DNA from: a virus
IMG/VR virus record: IMGVR_UViG_3300025767_000034
Location: 1-47,282 of that record
Length of the DNA: 47,282 nucleotides
Direction: 5' to 3' (one strand)
The position numbers were made by a program, and so were the translations under genes. The notes under the pieces were generated by a model. It was not told the DNA's origin and searched no databases. It saw only the letters and a list, made by a program, of their open reading frames with translations. Each line of letters opens with the position of its first letter. Position 1 is the first letter of the stretch. This document shows, one piece after another, positions 27,501 through 35,357 of the stretch.

Positions 27501-28588
27501 TCTGACCAGTGTTGTTGAACACAAACATAAGAGTTGTCTCCAAAGCGAGCAATATCACCTATTAGGTATTCTTGATCGTCTAACCAAGTACCTCTCCATC
27601 TTAGGCCACTGTTTAATTGATTCCAATATGTAGCATTAGGTGGTTCTTGATTTTGATGGTCTTGCACACAGATATATGTGTATGATCCGTGTCTAACAAC
27701 TTCGCCTACTTTATAATCTTGTAGACTTGAGTCATCGCCCCAGTCGCCTAAGAATTTTAATCCTTGACTATATAGCTGCCAATCTGTTGTTTCAACCGTT
27801 GGAAATTTTTCACTGTGGTTAGTTAATGCAATGTACTGATTGCCACCGTAATTTACAATGTCGCCTGGCTGATAAACTCTAGTTGCTATCCAATCAGATT
27901 CAAATTGGAAACCTTTTACAAATTGTGTCCAATTAGCAACATCTGTACTAAACAAGGCAGAAGAAGTGTGTGCAGATGTAGCTAACCAAAGTGCAGCACC
28001 GTATTGTACAACATCATTAACTTTATAACGGATTGATGCTTCCCACGTGCTTTTAAATTCAATACCTTGGTTTAACAAGTCCCATTTAGATTGGTCAGCT
28101 TCTAGGCCACCGGCCTCGGTAGCAGAACTTGTATGGTATGTATTACATACATATGTAGATCCGCCATACTTTACAGTGTCATTAACAATGTAACGAGTAT
28201 CAACAGCCCATTCACCCTTCCAGTTTAAACCTTCTGCATATAAGTCCCATTTAACTTGATCAGCTTCTAAACCTAAAACAGTTGTTGCTGCCGAAGTGTG
28301 TACTGTGTTGGCAATATATAATCTAGCACCGTATTGTACGATATCTCCATATACATACGGAGTGTCTACAGTCCATGCACCCTTCCATGTTTGGCCGTCA
28401 CTTACAAGATTCCACTTTGATGGAACTATTTCAAGATCAGTAAAGAAATCTGCTGCACTAGAGTGTCCTAATACACAAATATATACTTTGCCGCCAAATC
28501 TGATAACATCATCTTTGTAATATGTTGTTGTAGGGGTCCAACTGTCTTTCCAGACAAATCGTATTCTACCTAGTTTAAATTCTGCCAT
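21509..28588 (-). CDS. Giant modular tail-fibre protein (2359 aa)
   Basis: Modules in order: seven W-x-x-x-x-x-Y-x-x-x-D-x-V-x-Y-G-x-x-x-Y repeats of ~50 residues resembling chitin-binding CBM5/12 domains (residues 1-370); a link reading T-T-K-G-D-M-V-Y-Y; a V-Y-Y-V-A-T-H-G-A-D start of a pectin-lyase-like region; four helical repeats built on K-C-x-R-D-x-G-Y-x-V-D-A (about 490-1240), the fourth interrupted by a beta domain; a beta-helix part with S-P-Y-V-Q-N and D-G-A-L-H-N-G-G-N-D (about 1330-1400); six Asp-box S-x-D-G-x-T-W motifs forming a propeller (about 1740-1965); and a C-terminal R-L-T-G-H-D-F-L-D-I-G-T-G-N-F / D-G-N-F-R-V-G-D-L-F module (about 2175-2240). It is a paralogue of the 1984-aa gene just upstream. 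Host-surface recognition is inferred. Confidence 0.85.
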   Translation of the reverse strand: MAEFKLGRIRFVWKDSWTPTTTYYKDDVIRFGGKVYICVLGHSSAADFFTDLEIVPSKWNLVSDGQTWKGAWTVDTPYVYGDIVQYGARLYIANTVHTSAATTVLGLEADQVKWDLYAEGLNWKGEWAVDTRYIVNDTVKYGGSTYVCNTYHTSSATEAGGLEADQSKWDLLNQGIEFKSTWEASIRYKVNDVVQYGAALWLATSAHTSSALFSTDVANWTQFVKGFQFESDWIATRVYQPGDIVNYGGNQYIALTNHSEKFPTVETTDWQLYSQGLKFLGDWGDDSSLQDYKVGEVVRHGSYTYICVQDHQNQEPPNATYWNQLNSGLRWRGTWLDDQEYLIGDIARFGDNSYVCVQQHWSEGDDFSTIQTQPGGGGAENSRPDLDITGTYWNIIAVGNEASVLTTKGDMVYYAGAGPARLPVGAEGQVLRVSTDLIPEWAYFGVSDDVYYVATHGADVLLPTNGRNIDKPWKSIRYACEQVEKGAKNPNARRLLELNRQFIQREIVEWTDAQIAANTAPFTTSFEYVNDKCERDMGYIVDALIWDITHGGNVKSREAALSYVNDTVGSPYLTQKTQTVASINYGLTVIANVLAQTAPTVNYQVTNGDNSTAVVAQYFESGLESESVLTDIQGLVKIVTDAITAGNATNIPGRLIRNTLIKVATGSYQEVLPIIVPAECCVIGDELRSTKVAPRRATGTTASKISRNNYTYQLDGNLTPKKDTKYSLKAFDRIEAIIGDIVEGVSVTPSTGNTEVQSANYPFANVDKGNERAAVETLARLVKRNIDFGIGDKAEATATLPLAAVMATPADGYARDLLIANKDFIKSEIIGWIQDDANYPTLKYSRTKCRQDTGYLVDAVVYDLTYGGNWQSVIAAEAYFVGAVQDSPAASERAATIAAYGYLKSIMQTIARNIAVTPTYGVETQVTAALAGGATQATTIGALLDDIIDIVTNGSGSVAIVYPSIAGASAALQSDHADIGTNAASIKTSVTSFITTNFPSLTYDSAKCERDIGYILDAARYDFCLGTNYASTVAAYSYLRRPSLKVIGDQKEATIAANDYARTLARAITSEAAAIAQVDNTFVLVNDMIFGASNEGSNTGSPDFDVYSAVRQLELNKEFIASEAVAYVNEYFSDSVTATTASSGALTVTSTAWLSQNMDIKFTGTAIGGLSLDTTYYVKDILSAATFTISATIGGAAVTVTDDTGSMDVSMAYVYNAVLCKRDVRTVVDAMKWDLVYAQQYTRNYSNGVTVVLPSNYKSKYCARYYVNSVLGSQEEDFYYLRNGTGLRLQTMEGLYGDLGPENATGTSRPTGGAYASLDPGWGPDDQRVWITARSPYVQNCTTFGYGAVGQKIDGALHNGGNDSMVSNDFTQVISDGIGAWLLNNGRAEMVSVFTYYSHIGYLCETGGRARATNGNNSYGDFGSVAEGVDPDETPVTAIVDNKFQYNATIGLTNTDQQGLLNLEFTHAGNDYTEVVFNIFGPGDGEVVVGDEFRDGAVIQARVIDDVTPGDAGGSEYLVISNTAQLGDATSITLAATDGSIDTTYPGMKIVITGGAGIGQYALCDTYDSGTKIMSVIKESTGAAGWDHFVPGTPIISPNSSSTYQIEPTISFTAPATSSATGAITSNQYNDLVYAETSQQFTAVTGTASGDGVGASFDINRIGSKYYVAINAAGSGYVRLETITILGTSLGGATPANDLVITLTTVTSGAVVDFDFDGIGSKGKFVAVPNNTAGRYSADGITWAATTFPSSGSGVWTAMASGLQNDGSSLYKQSAMIAVCAGSSNTATSADGVTWSAGTALPVAINTASGMDIAYGYTGVGINTFVVVSESDTDVAYTLDAGATWTTASSALPGTGFTAVTYGKGKFVAVQGGASTVAATSTDGISWTTVTLPASANWIDVVWGNGRFVAIASTGVAAYSLDGTTWVQNNLPDQGVATFRNITYGQGVFLVTRSAGYVPIYSEYGINWTTVAVTGFAGTGTGPVAFGNPDRIGKFVALGSGTTSEVADIRAGARAKGRPSIASRKIFNIRLSEPGSGYASAPTMTVTDPNNIDDVVVQIRLGDGALGSPTIVNPGIGFATATAEVLASASNGNADFYQDGSYLAVRQMTERPVPGSNVTFDSLPDQYFKLVNTISFLGTNDGSYTTFLQLSPAMTIADAPVQGDPVTMRIRFSQVRLTGHDFLDIGTGNFVDTNYPGDPINAPVQANETLDADGGRVFFTATDQDGNFRVGDLFSIEQATGVATLNADAFNIAGLQELTLGEVTLGGNSAAVSEFSTDPFFTANSDSVVPTQRAIKAYIEAQIGGGGATLNVNSITAGDILISNNVITTASGELINITANINFTGSITGLPVAYNYFLR
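21580..21587 (-). promoter_or_regulatory. Possible internal late promoter (GATAAATA)
   Basis: GATAAATA on the minus strand inside the 3' end of the 2359-aa gene, 92 nt before the ATG of the 106-aa gene. It has the same octamer as the other late promoters but lies in coding DNA, so it could be chance. Confidence 0.4.
27480..28560 (-). repeat. Seven tandem CBM5/12-like repeats in the 2359-aa fibre
   Basis: Units of about 50 codons share W-x5-Y-x3-D-x-V-x-Y/F-G-x3-Y followed by an H-x-S turn. Examples are YKDDVIRFGGKVY, YVYGDIVQYGARLY, YIVNDTVKYGGSTY, YKVNDVVQYGAALW, YQPGDIVNYGGNQY and YLIGDIARFGDNSY. The 1984-aa neighbour carries a matching set at about 32980-34570. Confidence 0.8.
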
Positions 28589-28608
28589 TTTTTATACTCC
28601 GTTGCATG

Positions 28609-28616
28609 TATTTATC
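28609..28616 (-). promoter_or_regulatory. T4-type late promoter (GATAAATA)
   Basis: GATAAATAC on the minus strand, 20 nt before the ATG of the 2359-aa fibre, with GGAG as ribosome site between them. Confidence 0.75.
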
Positions 28617-28634
28617 GAATATGTGAAATACATT

Positions 28635-31600
28635 TTATTTCATGTTGTTTTCGTGATCTCTGTAGTACAGCATCTGTGCTACCCAACTACCTTGTAGTTG
28701 TACTAGTTGTCCAAAGGCATCTACTCCTTGATAATTTACGTCTACTGGAACAATAATAGTTGCTCCTGTTGCACTTTTTATCTCATTAGTTTCGCCTCCG
28801 AGATATATTTGGCCTGCTTGAATAGCGTTTAATTCTAAATCACTACCACCGACTGATAATCTATCAGCCAAGAAAGTTGCAATAGCTCGTTGCGTCGGAA
28901 CCACATTGTTTGAATCTTCAGCAAACGTTGGATCAGTTGAGAATTCTCTAACAACTGCACCTGATCCACCTAGTCGAACTCCACCTAATGCAAGTTCTGA
29001 TAGACCATCCAAGTTAAAGAATTCAGCACTAATTGTAACAATACCAGTTGCCTGTTGTACACTGAACAATTCACCAGCTCTAAAGTTACCATCTTGGTCA
29101 GTACTTACATAGAACACTCTGCCGCCTGCTGTTTCGTATGCTTCGTTTTCTGGAGCGCTAATAAAGTAGTTGCCACCAGCATACAAGTCTGGGTAGTTTG
29201 TCTGTAGGAAGTTACCTGTACCAATGTCCAAGAAGTCATGACCTGTAATACGGCACTGACTAAATGCCTGGTTAATAGTAACTGTACTATCATGTACTAA
29301 ATCATTCTCAGTTCTAATTCTTGGAGTAATTTGAATCTGTACTAGTCTAGTACCGTTGCCTGTACCATCATCACCTAAATCTGTAATAACAGCTGATCTA
29401 AAACTCTTTAAATCGTCTGGGTCCTCAGTATTTAAATCTGGTATAATATCAAACAGCAATTGAGATCCTAAATCAGGAACTTCTGTAAGGCCATATATTT
29501 TTACTGTAGTACTTTCAGGAATGATGTCTGCATAACCGTCACCTGTAATACTAACTCGAGTGCTTGAAGTTCTGTAACCTGTACCTCTATTAACAAAACT
29601 AGGTTGTGCAAGTACGCCATTGCCTACCCTGTTTTCCCATCCTACCGCTGATGTATGATCATTATCAGTAAGTGTAAACACTGGAGGATTAATAACAGTA
29701 TAGCCACTACCTGGATCAATAATATTAATACCAGTAAATGTACCAGTACCACTTAGGTCTGCTCTTACTTTTGCTCTACAACCTGTTTGTACTCTTGATA
29801 TACCGCCAAACGCTTGATTTTCTGAAGCTAGCACCCAATACGGAGTTCCGGATACTACTCCGAATCCAACACCGGTCCATGTTCTTGAAGATGTTAAGTT
29901 TTGTCCTAGCCATGTAATACCATCTTCTGTAGTTGCACAAAATGATGTATTATAACCGCTTAGATCGCCGCCTACTGGTTGCAAATTAGTATCGCAAATA
30001 GCAAAGAAAATGCCGTCTGCGTATTTCATACTTTTCCAACGCATTGTTGTAGATCCATCTGGACTAGGTGCCGATGTACCAGCTGTCCACGTTGTTCCGT
30101 CAAAGCTAAACACAGTTGACCCGTCATCTTCTAGTGCAAGGAATCTTCCTGCACCGTATTCTAAACTAACAAAATTGTATCCGTATTGTCCTACATTAGG
30201 TAGCGCATTTATCAAACGTGTCCATGCAACACCGTTAGTTGATGTAGCGACAGCACGGTCATTTCCTGCTACTGCAACAAACTTACCCTGACCGTATGTA
30301 ACACCTTGCCACTGACTTGCTGCTGAATCGCCTAGCAAGTCATCTGGTATTGCAGCACTACTCCAAGTAGCTCCGTCTGCTGAATATGCAACAGTATTTG
30401 TATTTTCTGCAACTGCTACAAATCTTCCTTCGCCGTATGTTACATCAGACCATGTTGCAGATTCTGGCATAGACGATAATGACCAATTTACTCCATCTAA
30501 CGAATATGCAACTTCAGTTGTATCTGAAGCAATTGCAACAAATCTATTATTACCAGAAATAACACGTTTCCAAGCAGTAAACAAACTATTTGGCAATGTA
30601 GCTTCAGTCCAAGTTGTTCCGTTGTCACTGTGTAGTACAAAGTTAGGAGTTGCAATAGCAACAAACTTACCGCTACGTCCTTCGCCGGTTGCAACAATAC
30701 TAACAATCGAGTTAGAGCTGTCTTCCGAAGTACTTGCAACTTTGATTGTTAAATCGTTTGCAGGACTTGTTCCTCCTAATACTGTTCCTAGTATAGTAAT
30801 CGTGTCACCTACGGCATATCCAAGTCCGCCATCAACAATAGTAACTGAATATGATGTACCTAATTTATCAATATTAAACACCGCAGCCGTAGCTACTAAT
30901 CCGTCTTGATCGATAACTTCGCCTGATCCTAATTGGCCTTCAATATTAGTAAAATTAAATGTGGTATCACTAAATGTTACGTCAGTTATATTTCTACCAT
31001 TAGATATGTTATATGCTGCTGATGTAAATCCTGGGTGCGATGCTTTTATTCGTGGTTCAATTCTGTAAACAGAGTTTGATGCAAGTGCAGCTTCTATAGG
31101 AGTACCTGGTACAATATGATCCCATCCTGGTGTATTGTCTGATTCTTTATACACTTGTGCAATTTTATTAGCACCGTTGTAGCTGTTAATATAACCATAT
31201 TGACCAGTACCTACACCACTAACAATCCATACTCTTAATCCTTCAATTTGTGCTGCTGAACTACCATCACTTGCTTCTAATTTAAAACTAGTAGCATCGC
31301 CTTCGGCTGCATTGTTTTGAGATATGAAGTATCCAACGCCTCCGGTCGATCCACTATCTTCTGGATTTACCAAGCGTGACTGGAATAAACCGCCTGCTCT
31401 AAAGTCTTCAAATAATAAATCAGCATTAGCGCCTGCACCAGTAACAGTTGCAGTAGCAGTTGTAAAGTTTTCTCCGCAATGTGCAAATTGTAGTGCAAAA
31501 ATTTCATCTGAAAATTCACCAGCAAAAACGCTATCTACTATTGGGTCGTTGTCTCTGTTCCATACTTTTCCAACTAAAGGAATTTCGTCTGGATCAATAC

Positions 31601-34589
31601 CGTCAGCAATGGCGCCATACTTGCCGTAACTGTTATTACCGTTAGTTGCACGAATAATGCCGCCACGTTCTGCAAGATATCCTACTTGATTGTAATATGT
31701 AAACACTGAAACAAGTTCTACTCTTGCTTTATTTGTAATCCATGCACCAATACCGTCACTTAATACTTGAGTATAATCGTTGGCGGTCATTGACTTGTTT
31801 CCACCATTGTGTAAACTACCATCAATTTTTATACCTACACAACTGTCACCAATTGTTGTAGCACCTTGAATGTATGGAGAACGCGAACTAATCCATACTC
31901 GATCGTCAGCTGGGCCCCATCCTGGATCTAACGCAGAATATGCACCTGATGTTGGGCGCTGATACAAATCATAAACGCCAGGCGGATTCAATGCCCCGGA
32001 TAGTCCAATCAATGTTGCATTTCTAATACCAGTAATATCTCTAAGTCTAAAGAAGTCTGCTAACTGAGCACCATTAACTGCATTCGAATATCGTTGTGCT
32101 GCTAATAAAGTTTTATAATTACCTTCGTAACGCAAATCATACACTATTCCTCTAACTAATGCACGAATATCATCAGTTAGTCTTCTTGTTGAATATGTCT
32201 TAGTTGGATAATTTAGTGCTGTCCATGCTAACACTTCGCCGATTAAAAACTCAACGTTTTGTTCTAATTTTACTGCTGCCTGACGTCTATTGTTTTCGCC
32301 AGTCATTGTGTTAGTTCCGATTACAGTTGGGTCAGTGTCGCCAGATCTTGTATAAAAGTCAACATAAGTTAAAAATTCATTTTTTAAATCAATTACAATG
32401 TTAGTTTCGATAATACCTAGACTAACTGTACTAAATGATTGTGGTATTGTATTTCCTACCGTAATTGTTACCGGATTATTAGAAAATATATCAAGCAAAA
32501 TTCCGTCAATGTGACTAAACATTGCGTTTAAGTAATCCCACTCGTTTTGGTATTCTGCAATAGGAGAAGTTGCTACTAATGTAGTAGATCTAAGTTCGTC
32601 TCCCATAACTACACAACCTGCTGGAATACTGATTGGTCCGATTTCCTCATATCGGCCGGTTGCAACTTTAACTTTTGCAGGAGTACCTGCTGGAAAGGTA
32701 TCTTCGATATATTCACATGCATATCGAACAGTTCTAAACGGTTTTAACGATGTACCGTAACCTGGAGCATCTACTCCATTTTCGGCAACATACACTTGTG
32801 TAGCAACATCTAACCACGTTTTCCAAAATACAGTATCATCATTGTCTATAGTTAGTATTTGATCAACTGTTCCGATAGGTACATTAGTTGCTCCTATAGA
32901 ACTTCCGTCGCCTACTCTTGTTCTAGTTAAATTGTAAGTTAGCAAGTCGCCGCGAGCTGTTAAACCTGCTTGTACACCTGCTTGTATTAATAAATCCCAA
33001 TAAAAGAATCCGCTGCCGTTGTCGCCTGGAAAACTATTGTCTGCTGAAGTGTGAGCTTCATTACACACATACGCATCACCGAAGTAGTATGCTACTTCGC
33101 CTACATAATAATCTCTATCTGCAACCCAAGGAGCAGACCAAACTTTACTAGGAACTAATAATTCCCAGCTTCCGTCATCTAGATAATCTTTTGAGCTACC
33201 GTCCGGTTCTACTGAACCTATAGTAATTAATGCAATGTATAATTCGCCACCTCGTTGGGCAATGTCACCTGGATTGTATACATTTCTAGGATTATATTGT
33301 CCTCTAAAATTGTATCCTTCTTGAATTACTTTCCAATTAAATGTACTATCTTTACCTTGTGCAGGCTGATCATCTAAATTATAATTTAATGCGTAATATA
33401 AATTACCACCATATCTTACAACATCACCTGGTTGGTATTGAACAGTACTGTCGTATTGCGATTCGTACTGGAAGCCAGGTAGGTCTAAAATAAACTTTGT
33501 AATATCCAATGCTACATCGTTTGATGTATGAGTTGATGTACATTTCCAAATAGATCCGCCGTAGATAACTAAATCATTTTTTCTGTAGGCAGTGTTTACG
33601 TCCCAAGGACCAACAAATTCAACTCCGTTATAAAATACTTCCCACGCAACTTCATTAGTAGTAGTTGTTGTTATATCTGCACCCATGCCTGCATGATAAC
33701 GGCAGTAGTAATATAAGTCAGTAGGGGCATCAGCAGCAACAGTAATTCTTACTTGTCTAGTTGTTGCAGTTGCAAAGTTTGCAACATAAGATAGTGCAGT
33801 TACTTCAATGTCATCTAAGTAATATGTAACGCCAGTTGAATATGTTACTCCAGAATTCCAAATACCATCATCTGTTGTACTTAACAATAACGGATGCGGA
33901 TTTTCCGCTTGCACTCCTAAAACAAATGCGCCACCAAAATACAAGTTAGTATCATCACTTTGATCAAATATATAAGATTTACCTTTACCTAAAACAATCG
34001 ATGCTTGGGGCGCTCCGTTTAATAAGTAAATATTTGCAGTGTCTGTTGCATTTCTAGCCACAGTAATTGTAAAAGTGCTAGGTGCAATTACAAGGTTATC
34101 TTCTAACAATGTTTGTGATACATGGGGCTGGATACATTTATAAACTATGCCATTGTACTTGACTAGGGCGCCATTGCTATAATCTGTACCAGTAGTCCAA
34201 TCAGCAGTATACTTAATACCAGCAGCTAATAGATTCCAGTTAGCTTGGTTGTTAACAAATGTACTGCTAGTATGACCTGTATTACACAACCATAAACTAC
34301 CGTCCTTGTTTACAATATCACTTTCGTTGTATAATGAGCCTGTGCTCCATACGCCGGCAAAGGTGCGTCCGTCTGTCATTAAGCGCCACAGAGGTTGTAT
34401 CTGTGGGGGATTTGATCCTGGTAATATTGCTTTTAGGTCTGCTTCAAAAAATGCATTTGCCGTATGCCCTCCAAGACATACGTAGCTTTTTCCGCCTACA
34501 CGTATAACATCATCTCTGTTGTATACTGTGCCTGTAACCCATTCGCCTCGCCATATATACTTAAATCTGTCTAACTTAAACTCTGCCAT
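28635..34589 (-). CDS. Giant modular tail-fibre protein with inserted cupredoxin-like domain (1984 aa)
   Basis: A paralogue of the 2359-aa protein with the same order of modules. Seven CBM5/12-like W/Y/G repeats occupy the first ~540 residues, but a cupredoxin-like domain (about residues 165-310) is inserted between repeats 3 and 4, with H-P (PHPLLL) and YYYCRYHAGMG (C-x2-H-x2-M). Then come a V-Y-V-A-E-N-G-V-D pectin-lyase-like start, one helical repeat (against four in the paralogue), S-P-Y-I-Q-G and D-G-S-L-H-N-G-G-N-K beta-helix motifs (about 900-940), six Asp-box motifs such as YSLDGVNW and YSADGATW (about 1320-1565), and the shared RITGHDFLDIGTGNF / D-G-N-F-R-A-G-E-L-F C-terminal module (about 1780-1850). 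No late promoter lies directly in front of it; it follows the 140-aa gene by 10 nt. Confidence 0.85.
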   Translation of the reverse strand: MAEFKLDRFKYIWRGEWVTGTVYNRDDVIRVGGKSYVCLGGHTANAFFEADLKAILPGSNPPQIQPLWRLMTDGRTFAGVWSTGSLYNESDIVNKDGSLWLCNTGHTSSTFVNNQANWNLLAAGIKYTADWTTGTDYSNGALVKYNGIVYKCIQPHVSQTLLEDNLVIAPSTFTITVARNATDTANIYLLNGAPQASIVLGKGKSYIFDQSDDTNLYFGGAFVLGVQAENPHPLLLSTTDDGIWNSGVTYSTGVTYYLDDIEVTALSYVANFATATTRQVRITVAADAPTDLYYYCRYHAGMGADITTTTTNEVAWEVFYNGVEFVGPWDVNTAYRKNDLVIYGGSIWKCTSTHTSNDVALDITKFILDLPGFQYESQYDSTVQYQPGDVVRYGGNLYYALNYNLDDQPAQGKDSTFNWKVIQEGYNFRGQYNPRNVYNPGDIAQRGGELYIALITIGSVEPDGSSKDYLDDGSWELLVPSKVWSAPWVADRDYYVGEVAYYFGDAYVCNEAHTSADNSFPGDNGSGFFYWDLLIQAGVQAGLTARGDLLTYNLTRTRVGDGSSIGATNVPIGTVDQILTIDNDDTVFWKTWLDVATQVYVAENGVDAPGYGTSLKPFRTVRYACEYIEDTFPAGTPAKVKVATGRYEEIGPISIPAGCVVMGDELRSTTLVATSPIAEYQNEWDYLNAMFSHIDGILLDIFSNNPVTITVGNTIPQSFSTVSLGIIETNIVIDLKNEFLTYVDFYTRSGDTDPTVIGTNTMTGENNRRQAAVKLEQNVEFLIGEVLAWTALNYPTKTYSTRRLTDDIRALVRGIVYDLRYEGNYKTLLAAQRYSNAVNGAQLADFFRLRDITGIRNATLIGLSGALNPPGVYDLYQRPTSGAYSALDPGWGPADDRVWISSRSPYIQGATTIGDSCVGIKIDGSLHNGGNKSMTANDYTQVLSDGIGAWITNKARVELVSVFTYYNQVGYLAERGGIIRATNGNNSYGKYGAIADGIDPDEIPLVGKVWNRDNDPIVDSVFAGEFSDEIFALQFAHCGENFTTATATVTGAGANADLLFEDFRAGGLFQSRLVNPEDSGSTGGVGYFISQNNAAEGDATSFKLEASDGSSAAQIEGLRVWIVSGVGTGQYGYINSYNGANKIAQVYKESDNTPGWDHIVPGTPIEAALASNSVYRIEPRIKASHPGFTSAAYNISNGRNITDVTFSDTTFNFTNIEGQLGSGEVIDQDGLVATAAVFNIDKLGTSYSVTIVDGGLGYAVGDTITILGTVLGGTSPANDLTIKVASTSEDSSNSIVSIVATGEGRSGKFVAIATPNFVLHSDNGTTWTEATLPNSLFTAWKRVISGNNRFVAIASDTTEVAYSLDGVNWSLSSMPESATWSDVTYGEGRFVAVAENTNTVAYSADGATWSSAAIPDDLLGDSAASQWQGVTYGQGKFVAVAGNDRAVATSTNGVAWTRLINALPNVGQYGYNFVSLEYGAGRFLALEDDGSTVFSFDGTTWTAGTSAPSPDGSTTMRWKSMKYADGIFFAICDTNLQPVGGDLSGYNTSFCATTEDGITWLGQNLTSSRTWTGVGFGVVSGTPYWVLASENQAFGGISRVQTGCRAKVRADLSGTGTFTGINIIDPGSGYTVINPPVFTLTDNDHTSAVGWENRVGNGVLAQPSFVNRGTGYRTSSTRVSITGDGYADIIPESTTVKIYGLTEVPDLGSQLLFDIIPDLNTEDPDDLKSFRSAVITDLGDDGTGNGTRLVQIQITPRIRTENDLVHDSTVTINQAFSQCRITGHDFLDIGTGNFLQTNYPDLYAGGNYFISAPENEAYETAGGRVFYVSTDQDGNFRAGELFSVQQATGIVTISAEFFNLDGLSELALGGVRLGGSGAVVREFSTDPTFAEDSNNVVPTQRAIATFLADRLSVGGSDLELNAIQAGQIYLGGETNEIKSATGATIIVPVDVNYQGVDAFGQLVQLQGSWVAQMLYYRDHENNMK

Positions 34590-34599
34590 TTTTTATTCC

Positions 34600-35022
34600 T
34601 TAATACCCTGGACCTGCAGGGACAACTTGTTCGTCTACACCTTCGCCGTATGCTGGAGAACTAATGCCTTCTGGATATGTGTATGCTTCTGATATGCGCT
34701 GTACAAAGTGACCAGTATCTGGTTCGATATAATACAACAGTGCTCTACCTTCCCACTTCATTTGTTGATAGCGTAAGTTATCATATTGAACATTGTGGTC
34801 TGCATCAATTCCTTCTAAGAAGTCAATTCCTTCTTCAAAATCTGGAAAGTTTTCAGCTGCATCGCCAAGGTCGTTAATAACAACAGAAGCGCCGCCGCCG
34901 CCTTGTAATTGATCGGTTCTAACTAAAAATAATTCGCCGTCGTCGTTTCTACGTAGTCCGTAAAAATATCTTTTAATAAATCCGTTAAGGACTTCACTAG
35001 GGCTTGTTCCAATATAATACAT
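34600..35022 (-). CDS. Conserved virion-type protein
   Basis: A 140-residue acidic protein (MYYIGTSPSEVLNGFIKRYF start, Gly/Pro-rich end VVPAGPGY). The central part holds E-E-G-I-D-F-L-E-G-I-D-A-D-H-N-V-Q-Y-D-N-L-R-Y-Q-Q-M. Its ATG overlaps the stop of the 109-aa gene by 1 nt. I recall similar small proteins beside fibre genes of marine T4-like phages but cannot name a function. A structural or fibre-assembly role is inferred from position. Confidence 0.7.
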   Translation of the reverse strand: MYYIGTSPSEVLNGFIKRYFYGLRRNDDGELFLVRTDQLQGGGGASVVINDLGDAAENFPDFEEGIDFLEGIDADHNVQYDNLRYQQMKWEGRALLYYIEPDTGHFVQRISEAYTYPEGISSPAYGEGVDEQVVPAGPGY

Positions 35023-35351
35023 TATGTAATCTCCACGTAACTAACAATAACGTCAACTGAGTCATCTAAACTTGATCTAACTAACAATCTATTGCTAGGT
35101 GCTAATACTAATTTTTCACCAGTTGATACTGCTCGCAAACTTGTGCCTGCAGGTAAAATTGAATCTTTTAAATAATAACCCGAAACACTAGTATCATCTT
35201 CTACTAACACATCAACATACAAGAATTTATCAGTTAAGTTAGTAAAACTTAAACCTAATACTGTTACTCGTGTTGTTGGTAGTGTTTCATAGATTAACAC
35301 TGGGACTGTTCCACAATTTTTAATTACTGTATTTTTTAGTACTGTTGCCAT
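35022..35351 (-). CDS. Small virion-type beta-sandwich protein, paralogue 2
   Basis: A 109-residue protein starting MATVLKNTVIKNCGTVPVLI. It shares the strand order of the 106- and 110-aa small proteins: L-G-L-S-F-T-N-L-T-D, then I-L-P-A-G-T-S-L, L-V-L-A-P-S-N-R-L, and V-D-V-I-V-S-Y-V-E at the C terminus (SYLEV in the 110-aa copy). The first residues 'LKNTVIKNCG' also echo the attachment module of the 301-644-aa fibres. It lies 6 nt after the 1426-aa fibre gene. A connector role is inferred. Confidence 0.7.
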   Translation of the reverse strand: MATVLKNTVIKNCGTVPVLIYETLPTTRVTVLGLSFTNLTDKFLYVDVLVEDDTSVSGYYLKDSILPAGTSLRAVSTGEKLVLAPSNRLLVRSSLDDSVDVIVSYVEIT

Positions 35352-35357
35352 TTTTTC

